A stretch of 64,000 bases of DNA from Burkholderia savannae (GTDB taxonomy: Bacteria > Pseudomonadota > Gammaproteobacteria > Burkholderiales > Burkholderiaceae): positions 3,596,001 to 3,660,000 of the forward strand of contig NZ_CP013417.1 of the NCBI RefSeq assembly GCF_001524445.2, in the 5' to 3' direction. Positions 1 to 8,890 of this stretch are shown piece by piece. Below the pieces are notes generated by a model, which was not told the origin of the DNA, did no database searches, and saw only the letters and a program-made list of their open reading frames with translations. A program made the translations under genes and the position numbers. Each line of letters opens with the position of its first letter. Positions within the stretch are counted from its first letter, which is position 1.

Positions 1-1455
1 GCCGCGGCGTCGAAGGACAGCGTGAAGGCGCGGCTCGAAAACATCAAGCTCCGGGCCTGGCAGATCGCGCAGCGCAAAGCCGCGGAAGAACATCGGCAGA
101 CGATGCTCGAACGCGCGCAGGAACAGCTCCAGTCGCAATTGAACGAGCGCCTGAAATCGCACGGCCTGAATCTGCCCGACTACATGCGGGCGAGCCTCGG
201 CGACGCGCATCTGTCGCTGCTGCGCGCGTTGCACGAGCAGTTCGGGCAGCGCATGCAAGCGAGCGGCGACTCCGTCAAGGCGCGCTTCGCGCAGCGGCTC
301 GACGCGGCGCGCGCGAGCGTCGGCGCGGTACGGGCGCGCGTCGACGAATTCGAGCAGCGGCTCGCCGAGCTCAAGGCGCAACCGCGCGCGAGCGCGACGA
401 AGTCGGAAAAGGCGACGGTCGAAACGGCGCTCAAGGCCGAGAAGAAGGCGCTCAAGGAGGCGACGCGCGCGTTCGAGGACGTCGCGGACAGCGCGCGACG
501 CGCGCTCGACGGCGCGCAGTACGCATTGCGGCACGAAACGCGCGCCGAATTGATCCGCGCGATGCTCGACAGCGGCGTGTTCGTCGAGAACAAGACGGAG
601 GAAGCCGATGCGCTGAAGCGGTGTCTCGAATCGAGCCAGGCGAAGGATATCGTGATGCGCGCGGTCGAACGGGCGAAGGATTATTCCGGGCTCGTCGACA
701 AGGACAAGGCGATTCGCGTCGCGAGCGAGGCGCTCGTGCGCCACGTGATGAACGATCGCTTCTTCGTCGACAAGATGGCGCGAATTCAACAGAGCTTCTC
801 GAATCTCGCCGCACGTCGCGAGGCCGGGCAGGCGGCGCCGGGCGTCGCGTTGCACGACGCGCGCCGCGAGGCGGCGTCCGGCGCGGAGCATCGGGTCGGC
901 GAGGCGGTGTCGTCGCAGGTGAAGGCGCAGGCGGCAACGGCGGCCGAGCAGGTCGCGCGCAAACAGGCGCAGACCGAGGCGGCGCTGCAGGCCGAGCGCG
1001 CGGCGAAGGACGCGGCGATGCGCGCTGCGCAGCGCGACGCGCAGCAGCAGGCGGAGCGGGAGGCGCAGCGCAAGGCGGAGCAGGAAGCGGAGCGTCGCGC
1101 GCGCGAAAGCGCCGAATCGGCTGCGCGCGACGCCGCGCGTCGCGCGGCCGAGGAAAAGGCTGCTCAGGCGGCGCGACAGCAGGCTGAACAGGAAGCGAGG
1201 CGGGGGATCGAGCGGGCCGCGGCCGAGCGCGCGCATCAGATCTGGGCCGACAACTTCAATCGGCAATTGCAGCGCGCCGACGGCAACCTGCGCGACATCA
1301 ACCTCGAGGAGCGCCTCGACAGGCTGCGCAACGGCGACATCGAGGAGCGTCTCGACAGGCTGCGGGAGGACCCACCGCGGCCCGATCCCGCGACGCGCGC
1401 CGGCGCTCGCCAGGCGCAAGCGCTGACGTCGGACGGCAAGCCGCGAATCGTCTGA
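1..1455 (+). CDS. Alanine/arginine-rich coiled-coil protein, 5' end cut by the window
   Basis: The reading frame is open from base 1, so the true start is probably upstream; the first possible internal start is a GTG at 22. The visible part is about 484 residues and almost wholly helical and charged. Roughly the last third before the tail is a long Ala/Glu/Gln/Arg heptad-like stretch (encoded about 930-1230), typical of an extended coiled coil. Near the end the motif LEERLDRLR occurs twice in tandem (about 1300-1368), followed by a Pro-rich tail. No signal peptide, membrane segment or enzyme motif is visible. I do not recognise the family. The long coil could belong to a scaffold, a TolA-like protein or a secreted effector, but nothing in the sequence decides this. 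Confidence 0.75.
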   Translation, partial: AAASKDSVKARLENIKLRAWQIAQRKAAEEHRQTMLERAQEQLQSQLNERLKSHGLNLPDYMRASLGDAHLSLLRALHEQFGQRMQASGDSVKARFAQRLDAARASVGAVRARVDEFEQRLAELKAQPRASATKSEKATVETALKAEKKALKEATRAFEDVADSARRALDGAQYALRHETRAELIRAMLDSGVFVENKTEEADALKRCLESSQAKDIVMRAVERAKDYSGLVDKDKAIRVASEALVRHVMNDRFFVDKMARIQQSFSNLAARREAGQAAPGVALHDARREAASGAEHRVGEAVSSQVKAQAATAAEQVARKQAQTEAALQAERAAKDAAMRAAQRDAQQQAEREAQRKAEQEAERRARESAESAARDAARRAAEEKAAQAARQQAEQEARRGIERAAAERAHQIWADNFNRQLQRADGNLRDINLEERLDRLRNGDIEERLDRLREDPPRPDPATRAGARQAQALTSDGKPRIV

Positions 1456-1796
1456 CGCGCCGTTTCGCCGTTGCCGGCCGGGCGCATCGCGCGACGCACC
1501 TGGCCGGCACGCGAACGCGGCGCCGGGCCGCGCCGCCGATCGGCGGCGCGTGCGCGGCTGTTTGGCGCCAGCGCATACCGTCGTCGCGCGGCGCGAGATC
1601 GCGCGCGCCGGCGAGCGCGAGGCCGAGCGCCGGAGGGCCAAAGCGCCGCGCCGCCTACTTCGCCGAAGCGCGGAGCCGCCGCGTTCCCGAATCGCCGAAT
1701 CGTTCGGACGCTCGGACGCCGAATCATCGGCGCAAATGCGCCGCGCCGTCCATTCATCGACAGACGGCGCGCGCCGATACGGCCCGAGCCTGTTCA
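1456..1796. other. Intergenic stretch, nothing recognised
   Basis: About 340 bp of GC-rich DNA between the coiled-coil gene and a possible minus-strand small gene. I see no convincing gene, terminator with a T-run, or repeat here. Confidence 0.5.
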
Positions 1797-2126
1797 TCAA
1801 ATGTGCTTTTTCAGCGCCGACGACGACGCACCGCCCGGCGCGATCGCCGTCACGCCGCGAATCGCGTTCACGCCGTCCTTCGGTTGGCCGCCGCCTTGCT
1901 CGATCCTGTTGGCCGCGGCGCCGGGGGCTTTGATGAGCGCACGAACCTCGTCGGGCAGCGCGCCGCGCTTGTCGATCCGTGCGTCGAGGCCGTCGCGAAA
2001 CGCGTTCGCCCGCGGCTGCAGCGCAATTCGGCGCGCCGCGTTGCGCGGCGTCGCGGCAACTCGATCGCGCCCGCGCGCTTCGAACGCCGTCGATCCGAAG
2101 CCCTCGTCGGTCACGTGGAAAGCCAC
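1797..2126 (-). CDS. Possible small hypothetical protein divergent from birA
   Basis: This is a 109-residue minus-strand frame starting from a GTG (2124-2126) and ending in a Lys-Lys-His-Ile tail. By eye about 90 percent of its third codon positions are G or C, while the overlapping plus-strand frame has clearly fewer; that is the pattern expected of a real gene in this genome. The product is small and basic with a Gly/Ala-rich C-terminal half and no recognisable domain, signal peptide or membrane segment. A second GTG at 2112-2114 is an alternative start. The start lies only about 30 bp from the birA start, so the two would share a short divergent promoter region. Existence is plausible, not certain. 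Confidence 0.42.
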   Translation of the reverse strand: MAFHVTDEGFGSTAFEARGRDRVAATPRNAARRIALQPRANAFRDGLDARIDKRGALPDEVRALIKAPGAAANRIEQGGGQPKDGVNAIRGVTAIAPGGASSSALKKHI

Positions 2127-2156
2127 GCGCGACACCCTGTCGCTACAATACGCGCC

Positions 2157-3155
2157 ATGAATGCCGCCCCTCACCTCTCGACGCCCGCGAACGACGGGCC
2201 GCGCATCGACCGCGCACGCGTGGATGCGCGCCTCGCCCCCGCGGCCCGCGAATGGTCGATCCAGATCGTCGACACGACGGGTTCGACCAACGCCGACCTC
2301 GCCGCGCAGCTGAAATCGCTGCCGCGCAGCCGCGACGCGCTCGCCGCGCCGATCGCGCGCGTCGCGTACGAGCAGACGGCCGGACGCGGCCGGCAAAGCC
2401 GCCCGTGGTTCGCCCGGCCGGGCGACGCGCTGCTGTGCTCGATCGCGTGCGTGCTGCCGCGGCCCGTCGGCGAGCTCGCGGGCCTGAGCCTCGCCGTGGG
2501 CGTCGCGCTCGCCGAAGCGTTCGCCGAAATGCCGACCGGCGCGCGCGCCGAACCGGCCGCCCGCCAACGCGCCGACACGACCGCCGACGCAACCGCCGAT
2601 ACAACCGCCGCCGCCCCTCGCATCGCGCTCAAATGGCCGAACGACCTGCTCGTCACGTCGACGCAAGGCGGCGAGACCGCGATCGTCGGCAAGCTCGCCG
2701 GCATCCTGATCGAAACCGTCTGGAACACGAACGATGCGACCGCGGTCGTGATCGGCTTCGGCGTCAACGTGCGTGCGGCCGATGCCGCCGCGGCCGAAAT
2801 CGACGCGCTGCGCGCGCGCGACGCGACGCTCGCGGGCGGCCTGCCGCCCGTCGCGCTGTCCGCCGTGCGCCCCGGCGCGACGCTCACCGACACGTTCGCC
2901 GCCGCGCTGAACGCGCTCGCCGTCGCGCTGCCCGCGTTCGCGACGAGCGGCCTCGCGCCGTTCACGGCGCGCTGGAACGCGCTGCACGCTTACGCGGGCC
3001 GCGACGTCGCGCTGCTCGAACGCGGCGCGGAGCTCGCGCGCGGCGTCGCGGCCGGCATCGACGCGACAGGCCAGTTGCTGCTCGACACGCCCGCCGGCCG
3101 GCAGGCGATCGCGGCGGGCGACGTGTCGCTGCGCGCGCCGGGGAGCGGCCGATGA
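2157..3155 (+). CDS. birA: Biotin--[acetyl-CoA-carboxylase] ligase (BirA without DNA-binding domain)
   Basis: This cytosolic enzyme activates biotin with ATP and attaches it to the biotin carboxyl carrier protein. The 332-residue product has the family landmarks: a DTTGSTN segment near residue 45, the biotinyl-AMP loop GRGRQSRPW near residue 80, and the KWPNDLL motif near residue 160, then the small C-terminal domain. Only about 40 residues precede the catalytic domain, so the winged-helix DNA-binding domain of the E. coli protein is absent; it should act as a ligase and not as the biotin repressor. An insert rich in Ala/Thr/Asp occurs at about residues 130-155. A TACAAT hexamer lies just upstream (2144-2149). 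It overlaps coaX by 4 bp (ATGA), indicating translational coupling. Confidence 0.93.
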   Translation: MNAAPHLSTPANDGPRIDRARVDARLAPAAREWSIQIVDTTGSTNADLAAQLKSLPRSRDALAAPIARVAYEQTAGRGRQSRPWFARPGDALLCSIACVLPRPVGELAGLSLAVGVALAEAFAEMPTGARAEPAARQRADTTADATADTTAAAPRIALKWPNDLLVTSTQGGETAIVGKLAGILIETVWNTNDATAVVIGFGVNVRAADAAAAEIDALRARDATLAGGLPPVALSAVRPGATLTDTFAAALNALAVALPAFATSGLAPFTARWNALHAYAGRDVALLERGAELARGVAAGIDATGQLLLDTPAGRQAIAAGDVSLRAPGSGR

Positions 3156-3931
3156 GCGGCTTGTGCTTGCTGATCGACGCGGGCAACAGCCGCGTCAAAT
3201 GGGCGCTCGCGGACAGCGCGCGCCATTTCGTCGCGAGCGGCGCGTTCGAGCACGCGGACGACACGCCGGATTGGTCGACGCTGCCCGCGCCGAGCGGCGC
3301 GTGGATCTCGAACGTCGCGGGCGACGCGGCCGCCGCGCGCATCGACGCGCTGATCGACGCGCATTGGCCCGCGCTCGCACGCACCGTCGTCCGCGCGAGC
3401 GCCGCGCAATGCGGCGTGACGAACGGCTACGCGAAGCCCTCGCGCCTCGGCAGCGACCGCTGGGCGGGGCTCATCGGCGCGCACGCCGCATTCCCGGGCG
3501 AGCATCTGCTGATCGCGACGTTCGGCACCGCCACGACGCTCGAAGCGCTGCGCGCGGACGGCCATTTCGCGGGCGGGCTGATCGCGCCCGGCTGGGCGCT
3601 GATGATGCGCTCGCTCGGCATGCACACCGCGCAATTGCCGACGGTGTCGATCGACGCCGCGACGAGCCTGCTCGACGAAGTCGCCGCGAACGACGCGCAC
3701 GCGCCGTTCGCGATCGACACGCCGCATGCGCTGTCCGCCGGCTGCCTGCAGGCGCAGGCGGGGCTCATCGAGCGCGCGTGGCGCGATCTCGAACGAGCGT
3801 GGAAAGCGCCGGTGCGGCTCGTGCTGTCGGGCGGCGCGGCGGAGGCGATCGTGCGCGCGCTGACTGTCCCGCATACGCGGCACGACACGCTCGTGCTGAC
3901 GGGCCTCGCGCTGATCGCGCATTCGACGTGA
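3152..3931 (+). CDS. coaX: Type III pantothenate kinase
   Basis: CoaX phosphorylates pantothenate in the first step of coenzyme A synthesis. The 259-residue protein starts with the ASKHA-fold phosphate motif [10 protein letters not shown], has the [11 protein letters not shown] segment near residue 100 and the TFGTATT motif near residue 125, all typical of the type III family, which is insensitive to CoA feedback and needs a monovalent cation. Length matches the family. Its ATG overlaps the birA stop codon, so birA and coaX form one translationally coupled unit; pairing of these two cofactor genes is common in betaproteobacteria. Confidence 0.95.
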   Translation: MSGLCLLIDAGNSRVKWALADSARHFVASGAFEHADDTPDWSTLPAPSGAWISNVAGDAAAARIDALIDAHWPALARTVVRASAAQCGVTNGYAKPSRLGSDRWAGLIGAHAAFPGEHLLIATFGTATTLEALRADGHFAGGLIAPGWALMMRSLGMHTAQLPTVSIDAATSLLDEVAANDAHAPFAIDTPHALSAGCLQAQAGLIERAWRDLERAWKAPVRLVLSGGAAEAIVRALTVPHTRHDTLVLTGLALIAHST

Positions 3932-4050
3932 CGCGGGCCGCGCGCGCGAGCGGCCCGCAAGCCGCTCGCGCGCGAAGCGGCGCGGCGCCGCGATGCGATG
4001 CGATGCGCGGCGGATTGACGGTAACGGAACGATTCTCGGGAGTATTGACG

Positions 4051-4452
4051 ATGCTGCGCTGGCTGATCTCTATTCTCTTTCTCGCCAACATGCTCGCGTT
4101 CGTGGTAGTGCGCGGCGTGTTCGGCCCGATGCCCGCCGCGGGCCCGCGCGAGCCGGGCCACGCGCTGCTGCAGGTGCGGCCGGACGCGCTGCGCGTTGCG
4201 CCCGTGTCGCAGGCAGCGGATCAGCCGATCATCGGCGGGCCGATCGTGTCGCCGCCGCTCGACACCGCGCCGCTGAACGCGCTCGGCCCGACTTCCGGCC
4301 CGATGTCCGTTCCGGCGTCCGGCGCCGCGACGAGTTCAGCGACGCAGGCACCGGCATTGCCGCCCGCCGCGGCCACGGCCACGGCCACGGCCGCGGCGCC
4401 GCCGGCTCGAGCGCCGGCCCAACCCCAGCCGAACGCCTCGGCCGCACACTGA
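4051..4452 (+). CDS. Small membrane-anchored Pro/Ala-rich protein
   Basis: A 133-residue protein with one N-terminal hydrophobic segment (residues 3-24, LRWLISILFLANMLAFVVV), then a Pro/Ala/Thr-rich tail of low complexity ending in Ala-Ala-His. The start was chosen for the GGGAG ribosome-binding site about 8 bp upstream; an in-frame ATG at about 4003 would add a non-hydrophobic extension. The topology suggests a short anchor with a disordered periplasmic tail. Its position between coaX and rfaE2 looks conserved in Burkholderia from memory, but I cannot name a function. Some homologues carry a SPOR-like domain; none is visible here. Confidence 0.7.
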   Translation: MLRWLISILFLANMLAFVVVRGVFGPMPAAGPREPGHALLQVRPDALRVAPVSQAADQPIIGGPIVSPPLDTAPLNALGPTSGPMSVPASGAATSSATQAPALPPAAATATATAAAPPARAPAQPQPNASAAH

Positions 4453-4518
4453 CGCCGTGACGCAGCGTCGAGCCGCCCGCGCGCCCCTGCGCGCGACGCC
4501 GGCCGCGCGAAGCGTCGA

Positions 4519-5010
4519 TCAGTCGCCGTTCGACTGCGAGCGCACCTTCTTCAGCAGCTTGGTGGTCGAGCGATCGTGCTCGAACGGAATCGCCAGCGCC
4601 CGCCCGCCCCAGCCGCGCACGAGCGCGGCTTCGGGCAGCGCGTCCATGTCGTAGTCGCCGCCCTTCACGAGGATGTCGGGGCGCACCGCCTCGATCAGCG
4701 ACACCGGCGTCTTCTCGTCGAAGCCGACGACCCAGTCGACGCATTCGAGCGCGGCGAGCAGCGCCATCCGGTCTTCCTGCACGTTGATCGGCCGGTCGTC
4801 GCCCTTGCCGAGCATGCGCACCGACGCGTCGCTGTTCACGCCGACGACGAGGCATGCGCCGAGCGCCTTCGCGTCGGCGAGATAGGTGACGTGGCCGCGA
4901 TGCAGGATGTCGAATACGCCGTTCGTGAAGACGACGGGCGCGGGCAGCGACGCGCGCAAGGCGGCGAGCGCGTCGCGGGTGATCAGCTTGCGTTCGAACG
5001 AAGCGGGCAT
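4519..5010 (-). CDS. rfaE2: D-glycero-beta-D-manno-heptose 1-phosphate adenylyltransferase
   Basis: This enzyme makes ADP-heptose from heptose 1-phosphate and ATP for the LPS inner core. The 163-residue product begins its nucleotidyltransferase fold with TNGVFDILHRGHVTYL, containing the HxGH nucleotide-binding motif, and ends with the RSTTKLLKK segment characteristic of the RfaE C-terminal domain. In E. coli this domain is fused to a sugar kinase (HldE); here it stands alone, as is usual in betaproteobacteria. The start at 5010 fits the family length; an upstream in-frame ATG near 5091 would add an Arg-rich extension without homology. It converges with the gene at 4051..4452. Confidence 0.93.
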   Translation of the reverse strand: MPASFERKLITRDALAALRASLPAPVVFTNGVFDILHRGHVTYLADAKALGACLVVGVNSDASVRMLGKGDDRPINVQEDRMALLAALECVDWVVGFDEKTPVSLIEAVRPDILVKGGDYDMDALPEAALVRGWGGRALAIPFEHDRSTTKLLKKVRSQSNGD

Positions 5011-5088
5011 GGTCGGAAAACTCGTTGGTCGGGATGAACGGGGCAAACCGCGTCGCACCAGGCGCACGCCGGCTGCAACGCGAAACGG

Positions 5089-5123
5089 CAAAAGAAAAGC
5101 CCGCCGAACCTGCGAGCGGGCTT
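5089..5123 (-). terminator. Rho-independent terminator after the ferritin-like gene
   Basis: AAGCCCGC (5097-5104) pairs perfectly with GCGGGCTT (5116-5123) around an 11-nt loop. Read on the minus strand the stem is followed by TTTTCTTTT, which fits termination of the gene ending at 5144. Confidence 0.8.
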
Positions 5124-5143
5124 GTCGCGCGATGCGGCAGCGG

Positions 5144-6019
5144 TTACGCGGGCTGCGCGGCGGCCGGGCCGCCCTGCGCCTGCAGGCGCGCCGTGACTTC
5201 CTTCCGATAGCGGTTCAGTTCCTGCGCGGTCGCGAACGTGCGCTCGAACAGCACCGACAGGTTGTGCAGGATGCGGTCGACGACCTTCTTCTCCCACTCG
5301 CCGTCGAAACGGATCTGCTCGTCGAGCCAGCGCTCGAGCCATTCCGGATCGGGCAGGCGCGACTGCACGGTGTCGCGCGGGAACAGCGCCTGGTTCACAT
5401 GCAGGTTCGTCGGGTGCAGCGGCTTCTCGGTGCGGCGCGCCGACGCCATCAGCACGCCGATCTTCGAGAACGCCGCGCGCGCGACGTCGCCGCAGTTGTT
5501 GAGCGCCTTCTTCATGTAGCGCAGGTACGCGCCGCCGTGACGCGCCTCGTCGCGCGAGATCGTCTCGTAGATGTGCTTGATGACGGGCTCGGTATGCCAC
5601 TCGGCCGCGCGGCGATACCAGTGGTTCAGGCGAATTTCGCCGCAGAAGTGCAGCATCAGCGTCTCGAGCGGCGGCGCCGGATCGAACTCGAAGCGCACCG
5701 CGTGCAGTTCCTCTTCCGTCGGCATCAGTTCCGGCTTGAAGCGGCGCAGATATTCCATCAGCACGAGGGAGTGCTTCTGCTCCTCGAAGAACCACACGCT
5801 CATGAACGCGGAGAAATCGCTGTCGTGGTGATTGTCGCGCAGGAACATCTCCGTCGCGGGCAACGCCGACCACTCGGTGATCGCGTTCATCTTGATCGTC
5901 CTCGCCTGCTCGTCACTCAGGAGCGATGCGTCGAACTTGTCCCAAGGGATGTCCTTCTCCATGTCCCAGCGGACGGCTTCGAGCGACTTGTAAAGTTCCG
6001 GATAAAGCATGGTGTTCAT
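5144..6019 (-). CDS. Ferritin-like di-iron protein (acyl-ACP desaturase/oxygenase-like)
   Basis: A 291-residue soluble helical protein with two carboxylate-bridged di-iron motifs: FFEEQKHS (near residue 80) and SRDEARHGG (near residue 153), each E(E/A)x(K/R)H-like, plus other conserved acidic residues. This is the ferritin-like superfamily, which includes stearoyl-ACP desaturase-type and AurF-type oxygenases. No signal peptide or membrane segment is present, so it should be cytosolic. The substrate cannot be told from sequence. The start is the ATG at 6017-6019; the Met three codons later is an alternative. It is transcribed alone, with its own terminator at 5089-5123 and a long 650-bp leader region upstream. 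Confidence 0.82.
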   Translation of the reverse strand: MNTMLYPELYKSLEAVRWDMEKDIPWDKFDASLLSDEQARTIKMNAITEWSALPATEMFLRDNHHDSDFSAFMSVWFFEEQKHSLVLMEYLRRFKPELMPTEEELHAVRFEFDPAPPLETLMLHFCGEIRLNHWYRRAAEWHTEPVIKHIYETISRDEARHGGAYLRYMKKALNNCGDVARAAFSKIGVLMASARRTEKPLHPTNLHVNQALFPRDTVQSRLPDPEWLERWLDEQIRFDGEWEKKVVDRILHNLSVLFERTFATAQELNRYRKEVTARLQAQGGPAAAQPA

Positions 6020-6669
6020 GGTCCCACCCCTGTTCTGCGCAATGCGACAACCAAACGTGACTGTTGCGGCAAACACGCCTAGTGCAGGCGTTTTCGCAAC
6101 CAAGTCGATAATTTTACGCGCTAATCCGGGCCCGGACGCAGGTTTCGCGCCGGACGCCGGGCGGCCGCACTTCCACCGTGGGGCAAGGCCGCACTCAGCG
6201 CTCCCGACGATCGAAAGCCGCGTCGCGCATGCCTGAAAGGCGCCGGCGCACCGCCGGCTTCGTTGCCGGGCCCCGCGCGCCGTGGTGAACGGCTGCGCCC
6301 GAGCGGCCCGATGTGATGTATTCGGCGGCGGCCATAATAGCACGCGACTGTGACCGTTCCGAGACGGCGGCGGGCGCCGGGGCCGCGCCCATGCGGCAAA
6401 GCGTCGCAGCGAAAGCATTCCGTTAGCGTGGCGAAAACGCAACCCAAGCCGCAATGGCGGGCGAACGGCCGTTGAACGACGGGCGAACGGCGCTGAATCG
6501 CCGCGCCCGAATGCGCCGCCCCGCCGCAACGCGGGCGAACGGCGCGAGGCGGCAACGGGCCGCGTCGGCCCGCATCGGGCCGCATGCGGGCGATTCATCC
6601 GGTCCGGGACGATCCCGTTCGTCGCGAGCGGCACGTCGAATCCGGACGCGGGCCGCCGCTGCGGCGCCA
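6020..6669. other. Long intergenic region upstream of the ferritin-like gene
   Basis: There is no convincing gene in this 650 bp. The first 110 bp next to the ferritin-like start are relatively AT-rich (about 6040-6125) and probably hold its promoter; they include a short dyad ACGCCT...AGGCGT around 6075-6095. Further on, GGGCGAACGGC recurs three times between about 6459 and 6545 as a degenerate repeat. Confidence 0.5.
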
Positions 6670-7950
6670 TCAGCGCCCGGCGGCCCGGCCGGACGTGCGC
6701 GCATCGCCGCTGCCCGCCACGCCGTCGTCCGTCCCCGCGACGCTCGCGCCCGCCTCGACGCCCGAACCCGGGCCGCCTTCCGCTTCCGCGCCGGTGCGCT
6801 CGGCGGACGCGATCCACTGCGCGAGCCGCTCGCGCTGCCCGTGCGCGTCGCGGTAGCCGAGCTCGACGAGCTCGCGCGTGAACTCCGCCTCGAACAGCAG
6901 ATAGCTCGCAAACGACGCGCCCGCCGGCTTGTTGCCGCCCACCGCGCCGAGCAGCCCGCGCACCGTGAGCGGCAGCCGCTTCAGATGCTTCGACGCGATG
7001 AGCTCGATCCGCTCGGACGGCGCGATCGCGAGCACGTCGACGTGCCGCCAGCCGCTCGCCGGCTCGACGTAGGCGGGCAGATGCTCGATCATCCGGTTCA
7101 CGTGATCGATCCGCTCGATGTCGGCGCCGATCGAATCGAGGAACACGCTCGCGAGCACCTGCTGGCCGATCTGCGCAAGCGACGGGTAGCCGCGCCCGTT
7201 GCCGTTCGCGGCGGGCACCTCGGGCCGCGGGTCGGCGGCGCCGACCACGACGATCCGGTCGCTGCCGAAATGGATCGCGGGCGACAGCGGCGCGATCTGC
7301 CGGATCGAGCCGTCGCCGAAATATTCGATCTGGCCGTCGAGCACGAGCGGCACCGCGGGAAACACGAACGGAATCGCCGACGACGCGATCAGATGCCCCG
7401 CGGACAGATCGACCATCCGGGCCGTGCGCTCCGCGCGCCGCCACGCCTGAATCGGCTCGCTCGCCTGATAGAACGTCAGATGGCGGCCGCTCGTGTAGCT
7501 GAGCGCCGTCACCGACAGCGCATGCAGCTTGCGCGCCTCGAGCATCAGCTCGATCCGGTGGAAGTTGAGCTCGCGCCGCAGCAGGTGCGCGAGCGGCGCG
7601 TTGTCGAGCAGCCCGCGCGGCGAGCGGCGCGCCGCCCAGCCGATGCTCATCGCGGCGAGCCAGCGCGCGCCCGCGGCGGCAATGCCGAGCCAGTCGGTTC
7701 GATACACGTGCTCGGCGCGCAGCCGCTCCCAGAATTCGAGCAGACGCCGCACGCCGTGCTCGAAATCGTCGGCGTGGCTCGCGAGCGACGTCGCGTTGAT
7801 CGCGCCCGCCGACGAGCCGCAGATCACCGTGAACGGCGATGTGCGCCGCTTCGGATCGACATCGTGCGCGATCTCGGCGAGCCCCTTCAGCACGCCGACC
7901 TGATACGCGGCGCGCGCGCCGCCTCCCATCAGCACGAGCGCGAGCCGCAT
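6670..7950 (-). CDS. Patatin-like phospholipase / lipid acyl hydrolase
   Basis: The 426-residue protein has the full patatin Ser-Asp dyad layout: the oxyanion Gly-rich loop GGGARAAYQVGVL (residues 9-21), the nucleophile elbow CGSSAGA (GxSxG, near residue 48), and the FGDGSIRQ segment carrying the catalytic Asp-Gly. There is no signal peptide, so it is predicted to be cytosolic or membrane-associated. The last 40 residues are Gly/Ala-rich and look disordered. It follows phaM by 36 bp on the same strand and is probably co-transcribed, which raises a possible role on PHA granule lipids or polymer; that link is inference from position only. Confidence 0.9.
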   Translation of the reverse strand: MRLALVLMGGGARAAYQVGVLKGLAEIAHDVDPKRRTSPFTVICGSSAGAINATSLASHADDFEHGVRRLLEFWERLRAEHVYRTDWLGIAAAGARWLAAMSIGWAARRSPRGLLDNAPLAHLLRRELNFHRIELMLEARKLHALSVTALSYTSGRHLTFYQASEPIQAWRRAERTARMVDLSAGHLIASSAIPFVFPAVPLVLDGQIEYFGDGSIRQIAPLSPAIHFGSDRIVVVGAADPRPEVPAANGNGRGYPSLAQIGQQVLASVFLDSIGADIERIDHVNRMIEHLPAYVEPASGWRHVDVLAIAPSERIELIASKHLKRLPLTVRGLLGAVGGNKPAGASFASYLLFEAEFTRELVELGYRDAHGQRERLAQWIASAERTGAEAEGGPGSGVEAGASVAGTDDGVAGSGDARTSGRAAGR

Positions 7951-7986
7951 GTCCGCCTCAGCGTGTCCTCATCGGCGCCGCGCGCG

Positions 7987-8805
7987 TCACGGGCTGCGCT
8001 TCGCCGGTTTCTTCGCGGCGGCGGGCTTCGCGTCGTCGGCCGCGCTCGACGCGCCGGGCGCGCGGTCGGCCGCCGAGCCGCTCGCGCGCGGCGAGGCGGC
8101 GCGGCGCGTCGCCGGCTTCTTCGCGGCGGACGGCTTCGGCGCCGCGTCGCCGCCCGGCTCGGACGCGCCGCCCGCGGGCGTCATGCCCGACTGGGCCATC
8201 GCGAAACGCGCGAGCTGATTGAATTGCGATTGCAGCAGGTTCCACCAGCCCGCCGGATCGAACGCGTCGGCGCCCGGCGCCGCTTGCGGCTGCTGCGCGC
8301 CTTCGGCCGCGGCCGCCGCGCCCGCATCGGCACTCGCGAACGCGCCGCCGCGCGTTTCGTCGCGCTCGCTCGCGCCGGCTTCGCGCGCCGACGCCGGCGT
8401 CGAAGCGGATTCGCGATGCGCCGAATCGTCGGGTGTCAGCGCGGCTTCGGCGGCGGCCATCGAGGTCTGCGCGAACGCGCCGAACGCGCGCAGCGTCGCG
8501 AGCGTCGCGCGCTGCACCTCGAGCGCCTGGATCGCGGACTGCAGCATGCCGAGGTTGAGCTTCAGCCACTGCTCGACCGCGCGCAGATCGGTGATCCGCT
8601 TGTCGAGCTCCTCGACGCTCGCGAGCGGCGCCATCAGGTCCGACATCGCCGACAGCGACGGCGGCAGCCCTTGCGACGCGCCCGGAAACGCGCCCAACCC
8701 GCCGAACGGCGTGAGGCGCATCATCTCCCACATCTTGTCGAGGAAGCCGGCGGGCTGAAAGCCGCCGAAGCCGGAAAACGGATTGGTGCCGTTGGTATCG
8801 GTCAT
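7987..8805 (-). CDS. phaM: PhaM-type polyhydroxyalkanoate granule regulatory protein
   Basis: PhaM links PHA granules to the nucleoid and activates PHA synthase PhaC in Ralstonia/Cupriavidus. The 272-residue protein matches this layout: a conserved N-terminal half with PAGFLDKMWEMMRLTPFGG near residue 18 and a helical middle (residues 60-115, EELDKRITDLRAVEQWLKLN), then a long Ala/Lys/Pro tail with repeated AAKKPA-type motifs like histone H1, suited to non-specific DNA binding. The tail ends KKPAKRSP. It lies 85 bp downstream of a crotonase gene and just before the patatin gene, all on the minus strand. Confidence 0.88.
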   Translation of the reverse strand: MTDTNGTNPFSGFGGFQPAGFLDKMWEMMRLTPFGGLGAFPGASQGLPPSLSAMSDLMAPLASVEELDKRITDLRAVEQWLKLNLGMLQSAIQALEVQRATLATLRAFGAFAQTSMAAAEAALTPDDSAHRESASTPASAREAGASERDETRGGAFASADAGAAAAAEGAQQPQAAPGADAFDPAGWWNLLQSQFNQLARFAMAQSGMTPAGGASEPGGDAAPKPSAAKKPATRRAASPRASGSAADRAPGASSAADDAKPAAAKKPAKRSP

Positions 8806-8890
8806 CGTCGATTCCTTCGAAACGATTGAAGCGGGTCACGGGCGAACGCCGCGCGGCGGCGTCCATTGCCGATCATAGCGCGCGCGGCGC

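Noticed and set aside
3932..4050. Upstream extension of the small membrane protein to an ATG near 4003
   Set aside because: It would place extra polar residues before the membrane helix, and the best ribosome-binding site belongs to the ATG at 4051.
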